From NCBI GenBank assembly GCA_036346255.1, contig CM070617.1:25657080-25721079 (forward strand): a DNA stretch of 64,000 nucleotides, read 5' to 3'. The notes beneath the pieces are model-generated. The model searched no databases. It was not told the DNA's origin and was given only the letters and a program-made list of their open reading frames with translations. A program made the translations under genes and the position numbers. The DNA is from Ampelocalamus luodianensis (lineage: Eukaryota > Streptophyta > Magnoliopsida > Poales > Poaceae). Below are positions 10,241 through 23,146 of the stretch, in pieces (the first letter of the stretch is position 1; every line of letters starts with the position of its first letter).

Positions 10241-12683
10241 CACTACTACAGAAAACGTTATCATAGACGGTTCGGAACCGTCATCACAGACGGTTCTGAA
10301 CCATCTGTGTTTTTGTATGTCTGTGATAACCGACGGTTATCACAAACGGTTAACCGTCTGTAATATCCATATATCACAGACGGTTTTAGTTACCAACCGT
10401 CTGTAATATCCGCATATCACAGACGGTTCATCATTAGCACCGTCTGTGATATCCATATATCACAGACGGTTCGTAATTATCGCCGTCTGTGATATATGGC
10501 TATCACAGACGGTTCATAATTATCACCGTCTGTGATATGTGGATATCACAGACGGTGATAAATATGAACCGTTTGTGATAGCCATATATCACATACGGCG
10601 ATAGTTATGAACCGTCTGTGATAGCTCTTCCAGCCTAACTAATTTAATTTTGATTTTCGGCTAGCCTCAGGAATTGCTAGCCATACCCTCTGAAAACAAG
10701 CAGGCAGAAAATAGATACATTATAGATGAGTCAATCGTTGACACTCAAAGTGATCATTTAACACAAAATCAATTAGACACGAATATGTATCAAATATTGT
10801 CGCTAGAGTTACAATTGAATTACAACTATTCAAAGTGAATTACATTAATGAATCATTCAAGGTCGTTCAGCGGTGTTGGAGTAGTGAAACTCTCCGTTGG
10901 CGCTAATGATATCCGTTATGATGAAGGTGCAGAGCTTCCCTCGAACATCCGAGATCTCTCTCTGAACGATTGAATCTAAATCTATATTCAAGCACTGTAG
11001 CTAGCAAGAGTAGTAGTAAGCATATATATTTAAATTTATAATTAGGAAATAATTATTGCGAAATTGACCAACCTCGGGATCCTTCAACTTAGCACTCATG
11101 AGAATCTGCATATGATGGCAAATGTAGAATGCACATTCTTCTGCTTTTTGCTGGCGGCACTGCAAAAATAGAATTACATATATAGGTATAGTCAGTTCGA
11201 TACGCATTATTACGAAGTATGATATAGAATTATTGTGTTGTAGCACGTACCAGAAATCGTGTCTTGTGATTAAATGTGGCGTTTGTTCCCTTGTATAGCC
11301 CTCCCTCGGCAATATAGGAGATGAACGACCTACATGTTTCCAAAAAGTTAACCTCGGCCATTTCAAACGAAGGAAAACTACAATAGAGTTATGTATGGAG
11401 GAAATAAGCACACCTGTCGAGTCCTCCTTTCACAAGGGTGAAGTCGTGGCTTTTTTTGACTAGGGAATTAAGGTATAGTACCTGTCGGCTCGTCCTCGAC
11501 CTAGCTGATGTAGTACTTCCCAACGTCGCGTGTCTCGCCGGCCGTGTAGAGGGGGAGGCCGAGCACGTAGGCCACGGCCGCCCGTTCAAGGAACATGAGG
11601 CTGCGCTGCATGTCTTGGAGCGCGAAGACAAGCCCGAAGCCGACGATGAAACAAGCCCCCGGGTTGTCGGCGCCGGCCAGGTGGTTGACGACGGCGAGGT
11701 AGCGCTCATTGTCCTGCCACTTCATCGCCTCCTCTCGCTCCAGCGCCACGCGCCTCCCCACGACGCTGCCTTGGACACCTTGTACAAGGCCTTGCAACTC
11801 CAATATACGTACATACAAAATTCAAGATGTTAGAATAAATAGTAGTACGCATATACGATTTTGTAGATATAAATATGTACGACGTTAATCGTGAGACTGC
11901 ATAGGTCCTCCATGGGCTGAGGAGAGCTCGCGGCCACACGGCCGACGATGTCGACGACGACATCGTGAGAAAGAGCGGCAATCACCGACCTCCTCGCCTT
12001 GGTGCTGGCCGTCATGCTCTGCATGCTCACCCTGGCGATTCCTGCGTGTACGTACTCAAAACCGTGAGACGAAGAGCGATGGGAGGAGTTTAATCTTCGG
12101 TGAATTATTCCGTCTTACAACAAATTAGGAGTAACTGGCACGTGAGACGAAGAGACGCATGTATCGTTGGCGTGCGAGACGAAGAGACGGTTGTGCGATG
12201 GTGAGATGAAGAGACACATCGCGCGAGAGACGAAGAGGTAGGAAAGAAATATCACAGACGATTCTATCTTGGAACTGTCTGTGATAATACTATCACAGAC
12301 GGTTCTTTAATATAGCCGACTCTGAAAGTAGTATATTACAGACGGTTCTACAATTGAACCGTCTATGATACTTCACAGACGATTTTATTTTCAAACCGTC
12401 TATGATAAGGCGTTCTCATCACAGACGGTTGATATTACGAACCATCTGTGAAGTATCACAGACGGTTCGTAATATCAACCGTCTGTGATGAGGAACTATC
12501 ACAGACGGTTCTTATTATCAACCGTTTGTAAAGTATCACAAACGGTTGTTAATAAGAATCGTCTGTGATGAGGCGCGTATCACAGACGATTTCAAATTGA
12601 ACCATCTGTATAAGTTCAACACAGACGGCTCCTTTGGAACCGTCTGTGATGAGGTGTCTGGTATGACCTGTTTTGTAGTAGTG
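10241..12683. mobile_element. Complete non-autonomous CACTA element, 2,443 bp
   Basis: It begins CACTACTACAGAAAA at 10241 and ends TTTTGTAGTAGTG at 12683, perfect CACTA termini. It is flanked by the 3-bp direct repeat ATA (10238-10240 and 12684-12686), the target-site size of the CACTA superfamily. Both ends carry many copies of the subterminal motif ATCACAGACGGTTC in both orientations (10262-10625 and 12248-12655), the likely transposase-binding sites. There is no transposase. The interior holds a captured F-box gene fragment. Confidence 0.92.
11010..12030 (-). pseudogene. Captured F-box/Sel1-like gene fragment in CACTA
   Basis: From 12030 the minus strand encodes a start MSMQSMTASTKARR followed by SHDVVVDIVGRVAASSP, an F-box-like amino terminus. 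From about 11800 to 11500 it continues with ALEREEAMKWQDNERYLAVV and then FIVGFGLVFALQDMQRSL and AYVLGLPLYTAGE. This matches my memory of a large grass F-box family with Sel1-like helical repeats. Further minus-strand pieces (about 11340-11250 and 11160-11075) read GGLYKGTNATFNHKTRF and CRQQKAEECAFYI, compatible with later exons. The pieces keep intron-like gaps, so genomic DNA was captured, not cDNA. No single intact frame spans the gene, so it is probably non-functional. Confidence 0.55.
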
Positions 12684-15332
12684 ATACTTCGTGACAAAAG
12701 AATCTCAAATCACAGGAACACTTGAGCGCGGTCAAGACCTAGTAATAGTAGTCGTTGCCATCTGTTGGTCCACCAAAATCCTGCTCATAAAGATCCTCTG
12801 CTTCCCAGGTTTTCTCTATAGATGATTTGTAGATTTTGCAAGAATCACTACACAACCTTACACAACAAACCATATGGAAAAGCTAAATAATTACATGCAA
12901 GAAGTTCAATGGACGGTTAGGGTTTACCATATCAGGCATATGTAGATGCATTTTGAGTTTAAAACAATTTATCTTTAAAACGGTAAAACAATAATAAATA
13001 TAACATCAGGGGTTTCTCAATACTTGCAATTACCAACTTAACATCTCAAAATCTCTACTTATGCCTCATGTACTAGAATCACCCATGACACAACTTCATT
13101 AACCGAAAGCACGGCGTATTTGAATACCTTTGATTATACACTCTGCATAATTACTCAGCTTTACCCACAAGATATCTCAAACTTATATTGTCATATCAAT
13201 ATACACGCAATACGATAGCGTGCGACTAAATTGAGATAACAAAGCTTTTTCACTACTCATCCTTTTTAGCCTCTACTCGGTAGGTGATGGACCATACAGC
13301 CCTCGGGAGACTCCACCGGCCACAGTGGATCTATTGGTCCAATGCTGATGGCATCTACTGTTGTGTAAACTAGCGAGTGTCCCTTTAGGCCCACACCTGT
13401 CCCACTCTAGTTTCTGCAGATATTCAATCGGAAGAGCAGTGTACTAACCCAAGGAGGAATGACCACACATGTGGTTGAGCAATTTCTGTATCTGTTACTT
13501 TGGCACAAGGTTCTTATCTTTACTTGTCTCTAATGCGGGAGGGGACTGACGACCAACTCGTGGCTTTCCACTTTGCTGGCCCCACCTTCGACTCACTTTT
13601 AACACAAGTCTATTGGGTTGTCAAACTTCCTGGACTCAATCCTCAACCCTCCTCCAAAACCATTTGCAACAGCCAAAACTGCTTTTCAAGGTTTATAAAC
13701 ACATTGAGTGACAGAGCTACTTATATAACTATCATTTTATGTAAACTTGTCAAGGTGAATATAGTTTATAAAGGATGTAAACTTGTCAAGGTGAATATGA
13801 CCTACAAGAATAGGTGGGCTTGTATGTAGGGTAATAGGGTTTATCTAATTATTATGGCATTCAAAAGTATTATTTCAATATTTAAAGTAACTGGAACTGA
13901 TACAGTAATGAAAGTAATTATATAAATACATGAAATATATACTCAAAATGATCAAAGGAATGCGACTTGCCTCCTTGCACAAAGTCTTCTAGACACTGGT
14001 CTTATCTGGCGTCTGGTCGTCGAAGTCGTGACCTAACGTGAAAAAGAAATAAAATAAATCAAATAAAATCCGGCTCGACAAGGAATGAGCTGAGAACAAT
14101 ATGCAAGTAAATAAATCGAAAAAGAACTAAAAGAGAAAGGTAGAGTGGGGTGGTGGGAATTTATTCAGTGTTTAATTGGACTGAATAGAGTAGAGAAATG
14201 GATTCACAGGCTTGAAACGGTCGAAATGAGTATATAATATCAAGTTAGGGTTCGGGGAATGAAAGTGTCAAATGATGAACAATAATGTTTTTACTATTCA
14301 TCTATGGAAACAGGATGTGAACAGTAATCAGGGTTTGCCTTTTGGATTGTGAACAGTAATCATGCTACACTGTCCATGGGCTGGAAGGAATAGTATTTGG
14401 GCCTAAATGAGTGAACAGTAATTGGGTCGGCCTAATTACTGCGACGCCCACGGCCAAAAGCCCAGGCCTTAAAGGCCCAGTTCCCAGGCAGCTTGAGCCA
14501 TGCGGCCGAAGGCCCTCGCGCTCGCCTAGGCAGTGGAGGTGGAAGGCCGGTGGTGCTCCGACGGTTCCAGCAGTCGATGGGGAAGTTGGGTGGTGCGGTG
14601 AGCACTAGCGGGTGATGGGGATCACGAGGGTGGCTTTGGTAGAGCGGGGGAGGCTCTGTGGCGGCTTGGCGGCGATGGCCGAGAGAGGCGCGGCGGAGGA
14701 GCTCGGTGCTGGCGAGCTCTGGTGGGATTGGGGGGAAAACATGGTGGGGAATAGAACCGTGATGGTGGGACGGTGCTTACCGTGAGCTCAATTTGAATGT
14801 TGGGTGGACGGAGGTGGCGATTCGGCGTTGGGTTCGTCGGAGAAGAAGAGTGGGGTGGCGGCATTTTCTCAGAAATTGGCCGGCCTTGGAGGGGTGGGTG
14901 ATGGGGAGGTGGCGGAAGGGAAGGTGATGAAGGAGGGACGCCCTGGGTGCCTTTTATAGGCCGGGGAGAGGCGGTGGGAGCAGGAAGGCGATGCGGTAGG
15001 GAGGCGACGTGGTTGGCCGAGCGCAGTTGGACAGCTGTGGGCGGCGCCGAGGAAGGCAAGGTGGCGGGGCAGGTGGCGGTGGAGATGCGCACAGCATTCA
15101 AGGTGAGGCGAGGTGGCGGCTAACAGAGATGGCGCCGAAGGGGATGGCGTCAGGGAGATGATGACGGGGAAGAAGGGGGAAGGCGTAGGGGGCAAAAGTC
15201 GTTTTCAGCTGAGGAAAACGGAGAGGCTAAAAAGGGGAAGCGGGATTTGGGTTGGAGTTTCCGAAAATGGAAAATAAATTCAAATTCAACGAAAAGATTT
15301 CAAAAACTTTTGAAATTCGGGTTGTTTCAACA

Positions 15333-16559
15333 GTTTAGTGAACATAATATAGCAAGTGTTCGTGGTAGTTGTACAGATGGTTGCTGATCAGGCGGAACGA
15401 TGCTACGAGACGAGACAGGCGACCAGCCCGGCCAAAAAAAAGCCCCCAAAAAAGGCCAAGATTTTCCTCGAATGGATGACTGGACGATCGAGGTAAGCTA
15501 GCGTCCAAAGCCGTCGCCGTCGCCGCACGAAAGCGCCCGGAAAGGAACGATTCACCGCGGTTGCTTCGAGGGGGCAGCGACGACCCGTGCCAAGGTGCCC
15601 CTTGGCACGCTGATTTTCCCTAGTGACGTCATCTACATACACTAATGAAATGTTCGGACAATTTCCTATTGCAGTCTACTGAACCAACCGCTGACTTCGT
15701 AGTATGCATTCACCTGAACTGTCAGTAATCATACATGCATCGTCCCTCTTCCAGTCAGGCGAGGAGAATTAAGTGCGATACAGCCTTCGCGAAGACGGAC
15801 AGGTGGTTGGCGAATCAGCACGTCTCGCCCTAAAAAAAAGGCTGAGATCTTCGTCGTATGACATGGGAAAGATCGGAGTCACAGATCGACTCGCAGGTGG
15901 TCATCTGCAGGTTTGGTTTCTTGGTAGAGTTCTGAATTTACGCGCAGCTAACACCGTGCTAATGCATTGCACGTGCCCGCTTAATTTCTGACACCTACTG
16001 TGCCTGTTTGACATGTAATTAAGTTAGTATGTATGGCATAGTACAAAGGAGGTTAGGAGAGGAAGGAAAAGGACGTGGCATTACTCTTTCTCAAGAAAAA
16101 TACAGTGGTTAGGTGTAGTCTGCATTCAGAGTGTGTAGCTAATTCAGTACTAGCTAGTAGTAACTTCTGATTTGGTACTTGACTAGCTACTTGAGCCGTT
16201 CTAGGGACACTTCATTTGGGTGGCCTTTCGGAAGAAATTTCGTTCTGTGTTTTCGTGGTCTCCTGCGACGTGGAAACTGGTAATGTATATGACATGATGA
16301 CAATGCAACTGATTACGAACGTCGCGAAATGTTGCCTAGTCCAAGCGGCGTGGCAACTCAATTATTTGGTTAGAGGTTAAGCTTCACACTAGTTACACGT
16401 TAAGTGGGTAAGAATAACTACGCTAATCAATTGGCCATGCGACCCTCTATGATCGTTAAACAACGTGTGAAGTACAAAGAGAGTAAAACATAGCTTTATG
16501 TAACTGCATACTTGGTTGTTTGTAGTAATACGCCGTCATTATGCCTCATTGACATGTCG
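15333..16559. other. Intergenic, no gene seen
   Basis: Short open frames at 15403-15642 and 15773-15991 have no recognisable domains. There is no splice-supported coding region. Composition is ordinary for grass intergenic DNA. Confidence 0.4.
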
Positions 16560-17620
16560 GGAACACAAACTTTAAGGTGTCAAGGAGCTATGATCCCGTG
16601 AAAATGGTTCTTACTGTTGATACTTTATATGTTCATCCTATGTGTGAATATCATAGGGATATACTTATGATCTTAAGATAATAATATAATTGTTAATGGT
16701 GTTGAGGGTTTATCGAAACACGCGTTTTCAGTAAAATTCAGAGCGCTATCAGGTCTATGACGGTCAGACCGGCCAGCGGCGGTCAAACCGGCCAAAAAGG
16801 CAACTTTCGAGTTTTTAGCCGGGCCAAAAATAGAGGGTTTAGGTAAGAGAGATAATTCTTTTGCACTTTGTCTCATAAATTTTGGAGCTTCGAACCAAAA
16901 GTTCTATTCGTTTTAAATTTTCAGAGAGGTTTCGGATTTCCAATGAGGAAATTTGGCTAAGTCAATGCACAGGCAGTTAGACCGGCCATGGGTGGCGGTA
17001 TGACTGATTTTGCCCTGTTCGCTGGTTGGCAAGGCGAACATGATTGTAGGTTAGGTCAATTTTATGGATTTCAATGTATATATGTTGCATGACGCATGTT
17101 TTGAGTAATGTAGGTCAAGTTGTGAAGAACTTGTGCTTGGGATCGATTCCGTAGTCTTTTGTTGTGTAGGAGGCTTGGAGGTCAACGACGATCAACGACG
17201 AGGATGATCGGGACTAGACTTGGAGAGCTGAGGTCCCGAACGATGCCACGTGAAGTCAGTAGACTCAAGCATAGTGCAAAATAGACAAGGATGACCGAAC
17301 AGGAAGTTTGGTGCGACGGGTTGCATCAAGCGGTGCAGAGGTCGGTGTAAGTGCCATAGTAGTTTCAGTGGGAGCTCGATAGGAGAGACTTGCTGATATG
17401 AAAAAAGTCGTTGATCAACCTACACATGACGAAGCATAGGATTGCTTCATAAAATTGAACTCGATCTTTGGAGAATGATCGAAAAGGGGTATTTTGGTAA
17501 CGTTTCTAAAAATACCGCTTTGGTGACATTTGGCTAAACCGTGGTGCAAGACAGTGCAAGGAGAAGCGGTTTAGGTCAAGTGAAGATAAAGATAATGAAG
17601 GAACAGAGTCGGGAAGCCAG
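16560..17620. mobile_element. Possible LTR retrotransposon fragment
   Basis: The segment contains repeated ACCGGCC motifs (GGTCAGACCGGCCAGCGGCGG and similar, near 16760 and 16980), which I associate with grass LTR retrotransposon terminal regions. It has no coding capacity and its boundaries cannot be set. It abuts the gypsy LTR starting at 17621. The assignment rests on resemblance only. Confidence 0.25.
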
Positions 17621-20600
17621 TGTGAGGACCCGGAATATTTAACTAGTAACACTTAACCTTCACATGGTTCTAGCATTACTAATTAAACATTCTAAGTCTC
17701 GATGGACATATGCTTCCCAGAAATTGCAGCACATGCACATCATCACAAAATTACACATCATTTCCATACAACATACATTAACAAGTCTAGTAAAGGACAT
17801 ACATAAAGTAAGTTATTACAAAAGAGCCGACCGGCCAAATAGCACAATATACAAGAATGACAGCGGAAGTAAAAGGTGCCATGAGATGGCTAGAACAAAA
17901 GTTGACCGATTAGCCACACAAAACCCACAAGGCAATCGACCGAGCCGCCAAGCTAGTCGCCCCGCAAACTACCACAACACAGCTCACAAAAGTGAGGCCC
18001 ATCGAGCTCACCTTCTTCCTCTGCAACAAATACATTTAAGCAAGATAACTGAGTACACAAAGGTACTCGCAAGACTGACGTGTGGAATAGCAGACCTATT
18101 CATATGCTACATGCAGGCTCATTTAAGTGGAGGTTATATGTCTCATTTTGCACAAAGCCAACTTTATTTGCAATAATGTAATACATTTAAAAGCAAGTTT
18201 GCAAGTCTGTTCTGATGTTGAAAATAACAGCGAATTAATAATAAATACAAGTAACCACCTGGAAGTGACTATCCCAATAGCCATCACAACATAGCACGAA
18301 TCCCCGATTCATACCACCCGTCAAGTTTTAATTAAAAGGTTGTAGTCTAGTTCTCACGGGGCGTATCCGAGCGTTTCCATAACCTAGGACGAGGCTATTC
18401 GAATAGTTTTAACCCTGCATGGGTGTACCAATGTACCCACACTTCAGACAGCCTTTAAGCCACAAAGCACACTTCCGAAGGTATGCCGGCACGGCTAAGT
18501 CCTACGAGACGTTTTCCAATATTGTGTATTAACTACGAGCCGCTCGTATGGACAGAAACTCATACGCTTACATTGCAAGCCGAAAGACAACAAATCCCAT
18601 CACGGGTGAAGTCTTTCGGACACTACAATGCTCCCAACACCATCCCTCCTGCGACTCCCTGCGACCCGAAGCCAATACACGCCAAAGTACTAAGTCAAGA
18701 AAGGTCACATACCCTCTAGTGTGGTTAGCACGCACAATGCTCAGTACGGTGGCGCAAGTAACTCGGTCCTTAATGACCCGGGCACCATTCCAGTCACACC
18801 CAAAAGCACATCAATCATACCATTGTGCCCAAGTCTAAATCCTTTTGTTTTTAGGTTTTAGTTTTCATAAGTAAACATGGCACAAGGCTGAAATCATAAG
18901 TGAGAATAAGTTTTATGTGATCAAGGTTATCGACAAGTCGATAAACACCCATTTCTACCGGAAGCTAAGCATGGCTAAGCAATTAATCCGCAAAACTACT
19001 AAGTGACAAGAGCTCATCCACGAACTCTAAATCACAGCAATAACCTAGGCTCATGGTAGTAGAGGATAATCATTTTCCTAAGGAAATGTATCTACTAGGT
19101 AAACTAACGACAATAGTTTAACACAAACTAGCAATGCATACATAGAATTTACAAACAACATAAATAATTAAAAATACAGGGATTAACATGATCAAACTGC
19201 TTGCCTTGCTGCAATTGTTCTTGCTGCAGAGGAGGATCCTCAGGTTCAATATAATCTTCGGAACCTAACGCGAAAAGGCGATAAAACCAATAAGAACGAA
19301 GAACACCAAACAAAACTCAGCAACAAAAGACATCCAAATCAAATGAAACTTATACAGCAGCTAGGGGTGATTTTAGACAATTTTAGAAACAAGAATCACT
19401 CTATTTGGACTAAGCATGAAAAAGTTAAAGCCAAAATACACTTTCTCAGCCTATTAAATCACTAAATTAATTATTGGTACTGTTTATGGCAAAATTTTCT
19501 GGAATGATCTAAGCTCTGAAATTTTTATAGCAAGCAGATTATGACATCCTAATGACAGAAAGTTGAGTTTACTAAATTTGGAGTTATGATGATTTACTTA
19601 TGATTTTTCTAAGTTGTAAACTTAGTACATTACAGTTTCCAGAAACATAAACATGTTCAAAACCTATTTCATATTAAAGCACACTAACAGAGGAATCTAA
19701 CAAAATTGACTTTGCACAATTTGGAGTTATACAGAAAAAGATATGCATTTTACAAGTTTAATTCTATTTTTTTGGGGATATTCAAAATTGGCAGAAATCA
19801 AGTTATTTGGGTTACACAATTTTCTGTGACAGAAACATGCCCAATTACATTTTTATATTAAACTACAGAGGCATAAAAATTTATTACAGTTGGAAACATC
19901 TAAAAATGATTTAAAATGATTTAGTTATGAGTTTCTAAAGTTTTGATACAATTTTCAGTTGATAATAAATACTTACAGAAATGAAATCCAACTCAAATGG
20001 GAATAAACAACGTGGACGCTCGAGAGCCCTCGATCTAACATCCTACGGCCCACGCCGAACAGAACAGCACGCGCGCGCGATCTCTAAAAGAGTCCACCGT
20101 TGGATCAAGATCCAACGGCCACGAGGAAGGATGCATCCGGACGGCGCGGTTGCTCGGCCAACCACGCACCGCAGATCTAAAGATGAACGGCTCTGAGCAC
20201 ACCTCTAATCGGAGAGTCCGATTGCACACACGATCTCAGCCACATATCATGGGATGGACGGTCCAGAATGAAGAGGGGAACCGGATGGTCCGAATGTTTT
20301 CCAGATCTGGGCCGTTGATCACGAGATCGACGGCAGACTTAGATCGAAGTTCAAATCTATGTGCTGACATGTGGGTCGACGCCGCTGGATCGTGAGTCAC
20401 AAACACGAGCTCTAACACACGTGCACAGGGCCCGGGGCCCACATGGCAGCGAGACACAAGAATATTTTAGGACAACAAATTAACTACTAACGACCAATGA
20501 TTAGTGATGATTAGTAATTAGTGTGTCCTAACGATTTACACAGAGGTGGACTTAGGATCGAGGCCCACCGGCAATGGGCACAGTCAAGGCCGGACACATT

Positions 20601-22571
20601 TATTGCTAACAATGATTAGCAATAAATAAACCCAAAATCAGCCCTAACGATTTCTGGTTTTCGGTTTTAAGCTTACGGGCCCACCTGGCAGTGGCACACG
20701 GGACACGACTTAAGACACCATTAATACTTCTAATGATTGGCAATAATTAAGCATTTACTGTGCCCTAAATATTTGACGACAACGGGAGCTCCCCGCCGAT
20801 AAACCGAGTGGATGCCACGGCTTGTCGCCGGCGACTCTGGTCGCGGCGGCGCCCACAAAATACCAAAATGGGTTCGCAATAGTGTTGCGGACCCAATGGT
20901 GATGACCTCGCCAGCGGTGGAGGTCTAGAACGCCGACGAGCCGGAAAACACAGAAGGAGGCTATTTCAGCAAAACATGAAAACAGCAAAATGCTCTGCTG
21001 CGATCCAGGAAAGCGAGTGTCATCACTTCTAGGGACTAAATAGAAGCTACCTTAACCGAGGGGAGCTTCAAAGATGGCCGGGGAAGACTTGAACACGATG
21101 AAGTTCACTGGAGCCGAGGAAGATGAAGTAGAAAATGAGGTTCTGAGCAAAATGAGTGGGACCAACTCATTACCATAACTTCATTATAGCTCAGAGAAAC
21201 TCTAACAGCAAGTAATTGCAACATGAACCACTTACCGGAGTTGGAGAAGAAAAGGGGTGAAATCGGTCGAAAATCTCCAAACTTAAAATTGAGTGATTCC
21301 TGTGAATGCAACCCAAAATTAAGTTAGGGGAAATATAAAGGAAGTTGAGGAGCTAAAAAGGGTACAAGAAAGATTGAAGGTGAACCACTGGACACCAAGA
21401 TCGCCATTGGAGCTCCCGGGTCAACAATAGTGGTTTGAGGATTTGAAGTGGTTTTGAGCTCAAACACAGAGAAGAGCTAGGGGTAGTGTAAAGGAATACC
21501 AGGAGGACCTAGAGGGGTTTATATAGAGGAAGGATTAGGATTTCGAGCAAGAACAAGAGCTCACGGTGAGCTCGGTTCATGCTACGGCCATGGACCAAGA
21601 AATGATGGGGGCAAGTGAGACTCGGGATGGAGGAGCCGAAAGCCTGGGGCGCATTTAATGCCCCACAGAGAGACGTTGACGAGAGCAAGCTCGAAAAGAC
21701 AATGCGAAGCTGCCCTCTCTCTCTCTCTCTTTCTGCCATTGCTCACCCGCACTACACGGAGAGGCAGAGGAGGAAGAAGAACAGAAAAGAAAACGGTGAC
21801 CGTTGGATTGAAAATGGACGGCTGCGATTAAATGGGTCCGCCGGACAGTCCGAATGCTCTCAGAAATCTGGACGGTTGGATTGAGATCCAACGGTCCAAA
21901 TTGAATAGTGCATCCGCACGGTCCGAATGCTCACGCGAACGTAGGCCGAGCGATTAAGATCCAACGGCTGAGATTGGACGCGCGCTTTAAAACGAGGCTC
22001 GGTGCAGTTAGTGGGTTCGACCGAGTCAAGTGGCTCGAACTCGAGCCCGACTCGAACCCAAGGAACAGTGAACCAGGTTTTAGGTTTTAAATAGGCAGAG
22101 GCTTTTGAGGATTTATAAGAGGTAGCAAAATAACTCCAAAAATTCTGAAATTTTTACAGGAGCTTGCTGACTTAGATATTGACCTTGTGTAAAAATTTTG
22201 GAGTTTTTATGCAGTGCATTTTTCTCCAAAAATTCTGCAAGGTACTGGTTCATGGTTTGACTGATGGTCAAACAGGTTTGACTCCCCTCTAAAAATATTC
22301 AAACAATTTCTAAAAATTGTGAAATTTTTCAGAGGAGCCACATACCATCCCAAGAACTTAGAAAAAATATTTACAGGAGATGATTGAAAGATTAGACAAG
22401 ATTGTTTTTAAAGGATCAAGATTTGGATCAAAAGACTTGTGACTTTGTATTTCCATAACTCTTGTACAAGAATTGTTTAGTACACACAGGAAATACATGA
22501 TGTAAGAAAAGTTTTAATTTCTACTTATTTTCTTACATTTGAAACACAAGTCTGAAACTTGGGATGTTACA
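17621..22571 (-). mobile_element. Long gypsy LTR (3' LTR, minus orientation)
   Basis: On the minus strand the LTR starts TGTAACATCCCAAG at 22571, directly after a polypurine tract, and ends CCGGGTCCTCACA at 17621. That makes 4,951 bp with TG...CA ends. Long LTRs of this kind occur in grass chromovirus-type gypsy elements, but this length may also include an unrecognised nested insertion. The partner LTR is not in the window. Repeated blocks resembling GGATCAAGATCCAACGGCC occur at about 20100 and 21880-21970. Confidence 0.6.
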
Positions 22572-22572
22572 A

Positions 22573-22585
22573 CTCTCCCCCCCTT
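22573..22585 (-). other. Polypurine tract of the gypsy element
   Basis: The minus strand reads AAGGGGGGGAGAG immediately before TTGTAACATCC. A purine run abutting the 3' LTR is the priming site for plus-strand synthesis in LTR retrotransposons and fixes the LTR boundary and the orientation. Confidence 0.8.
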
Positions 22586-22611
22586 ACAAGAATCTCGACC
22601 CGAGATTCCGT

Positions 22612-23146
22612 TTACTCGGAGAAGAAGGATGGATAATCTGCACGAAGGCGATTTTCCCGCTCCCAAGTTGCTTCATCTTCAGAATGGTTTGACCACTGAA
22701 CTTTAAGGAACTTAATGACACGGTTCCTTGTCCTTCGTTCAGATTCCTCGAGAATACGAACAGGATGCTCGCGGTAGGTCAAATCTTCTTGCACATCGAG
22801 AACCTCCAACGGAGTTTCCTCAATTGGGACACGGAGGCACTTCTTCAGGTGGGATACATGGAACACATCATGCACACCCTCAAGTGTAGCTGGCAGCTCC
22901 AATCTGTATGCCACAGCCCCAATTCTCTCGACGATGCGATAAGGCCCAACATAACGAGGAGCCAACTTGCCCTTGACGCCAAAACGCTGATGGCCCTTCA
23001 AATGCGAGACTTTGAGATACACAATGTCATTGGGCTCAAAGCTCAACTCACGGCGATGACGATCTGCATAGCTCTTCTGCCTGGACTGAGCCGTGCGCAA
23101 ATGCTCGCGGATCAACTGAACTTGACTTTCGGCCTCGTTGAAAAAT
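22612..23146 (-). pseudogene. Ty3/gypsy polyprotein, C-terminal fragment
   Basis: The minus-strand frame ends at 22612, 40 bp before the LTR. It encodes the carboxyl end of a gypsy integrase: IREHLRTAQSRQKSYAD, then GPYRIVERIGAVAYRLELP (the GPY/F region), then HDVFHVSHLKKCL. It ends in a chromodomain-like stretch (ILEESERR...WSNHSEDEATWE). The frame is open back to about 23146, where homology stops at the start of the AT-rich tandem repeats. Protease, reverse transcriptase, RNase H and most of the integrase are missing, so the element is 5'-truncated and immobile. Confidence 0.88.

Larger units (their letters stand above)
10054..15332. mobile_element. Probable solo gypsy-type LTR split by a CACTA element
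   Basis: The left boundary reads TGTAACAGCCCG at 10054. The right boundary reads GAAATTCGGGTTGTTTCAACA, ending at 15332. TGT...ACA ends and the GAAATTCGGG terminal block are typical of grass Ty3/gypsy LTRs. With the 2.44-kb CACTA insertion removed, the LTR would be about 2.84 kb. No polyprotein flanks either side, hence solo. A matching 5-bp target duplication is not visible (ATAGT on the left, GTTTA on the right), so the boundaries or the solo status may be wrong. Confidence 0.5.

Noticed and set aside
10262..12655. The regular ATCACAGACGG repeats as a CRISPR array
   Set aside because: The repeats occur in both orientations, are clustered at both ends of a CACTA element and have irregular spacing. 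They are subterminal transposase-binding repeats in a plant genome.
17664..18838. Frames of 170 and 96 residues inside the gypsy LTR
   Set aside because: They lie wholly inside the LTR defined by the polypurine tract and terminal TG/CA, with no retrotransposon or host domain.
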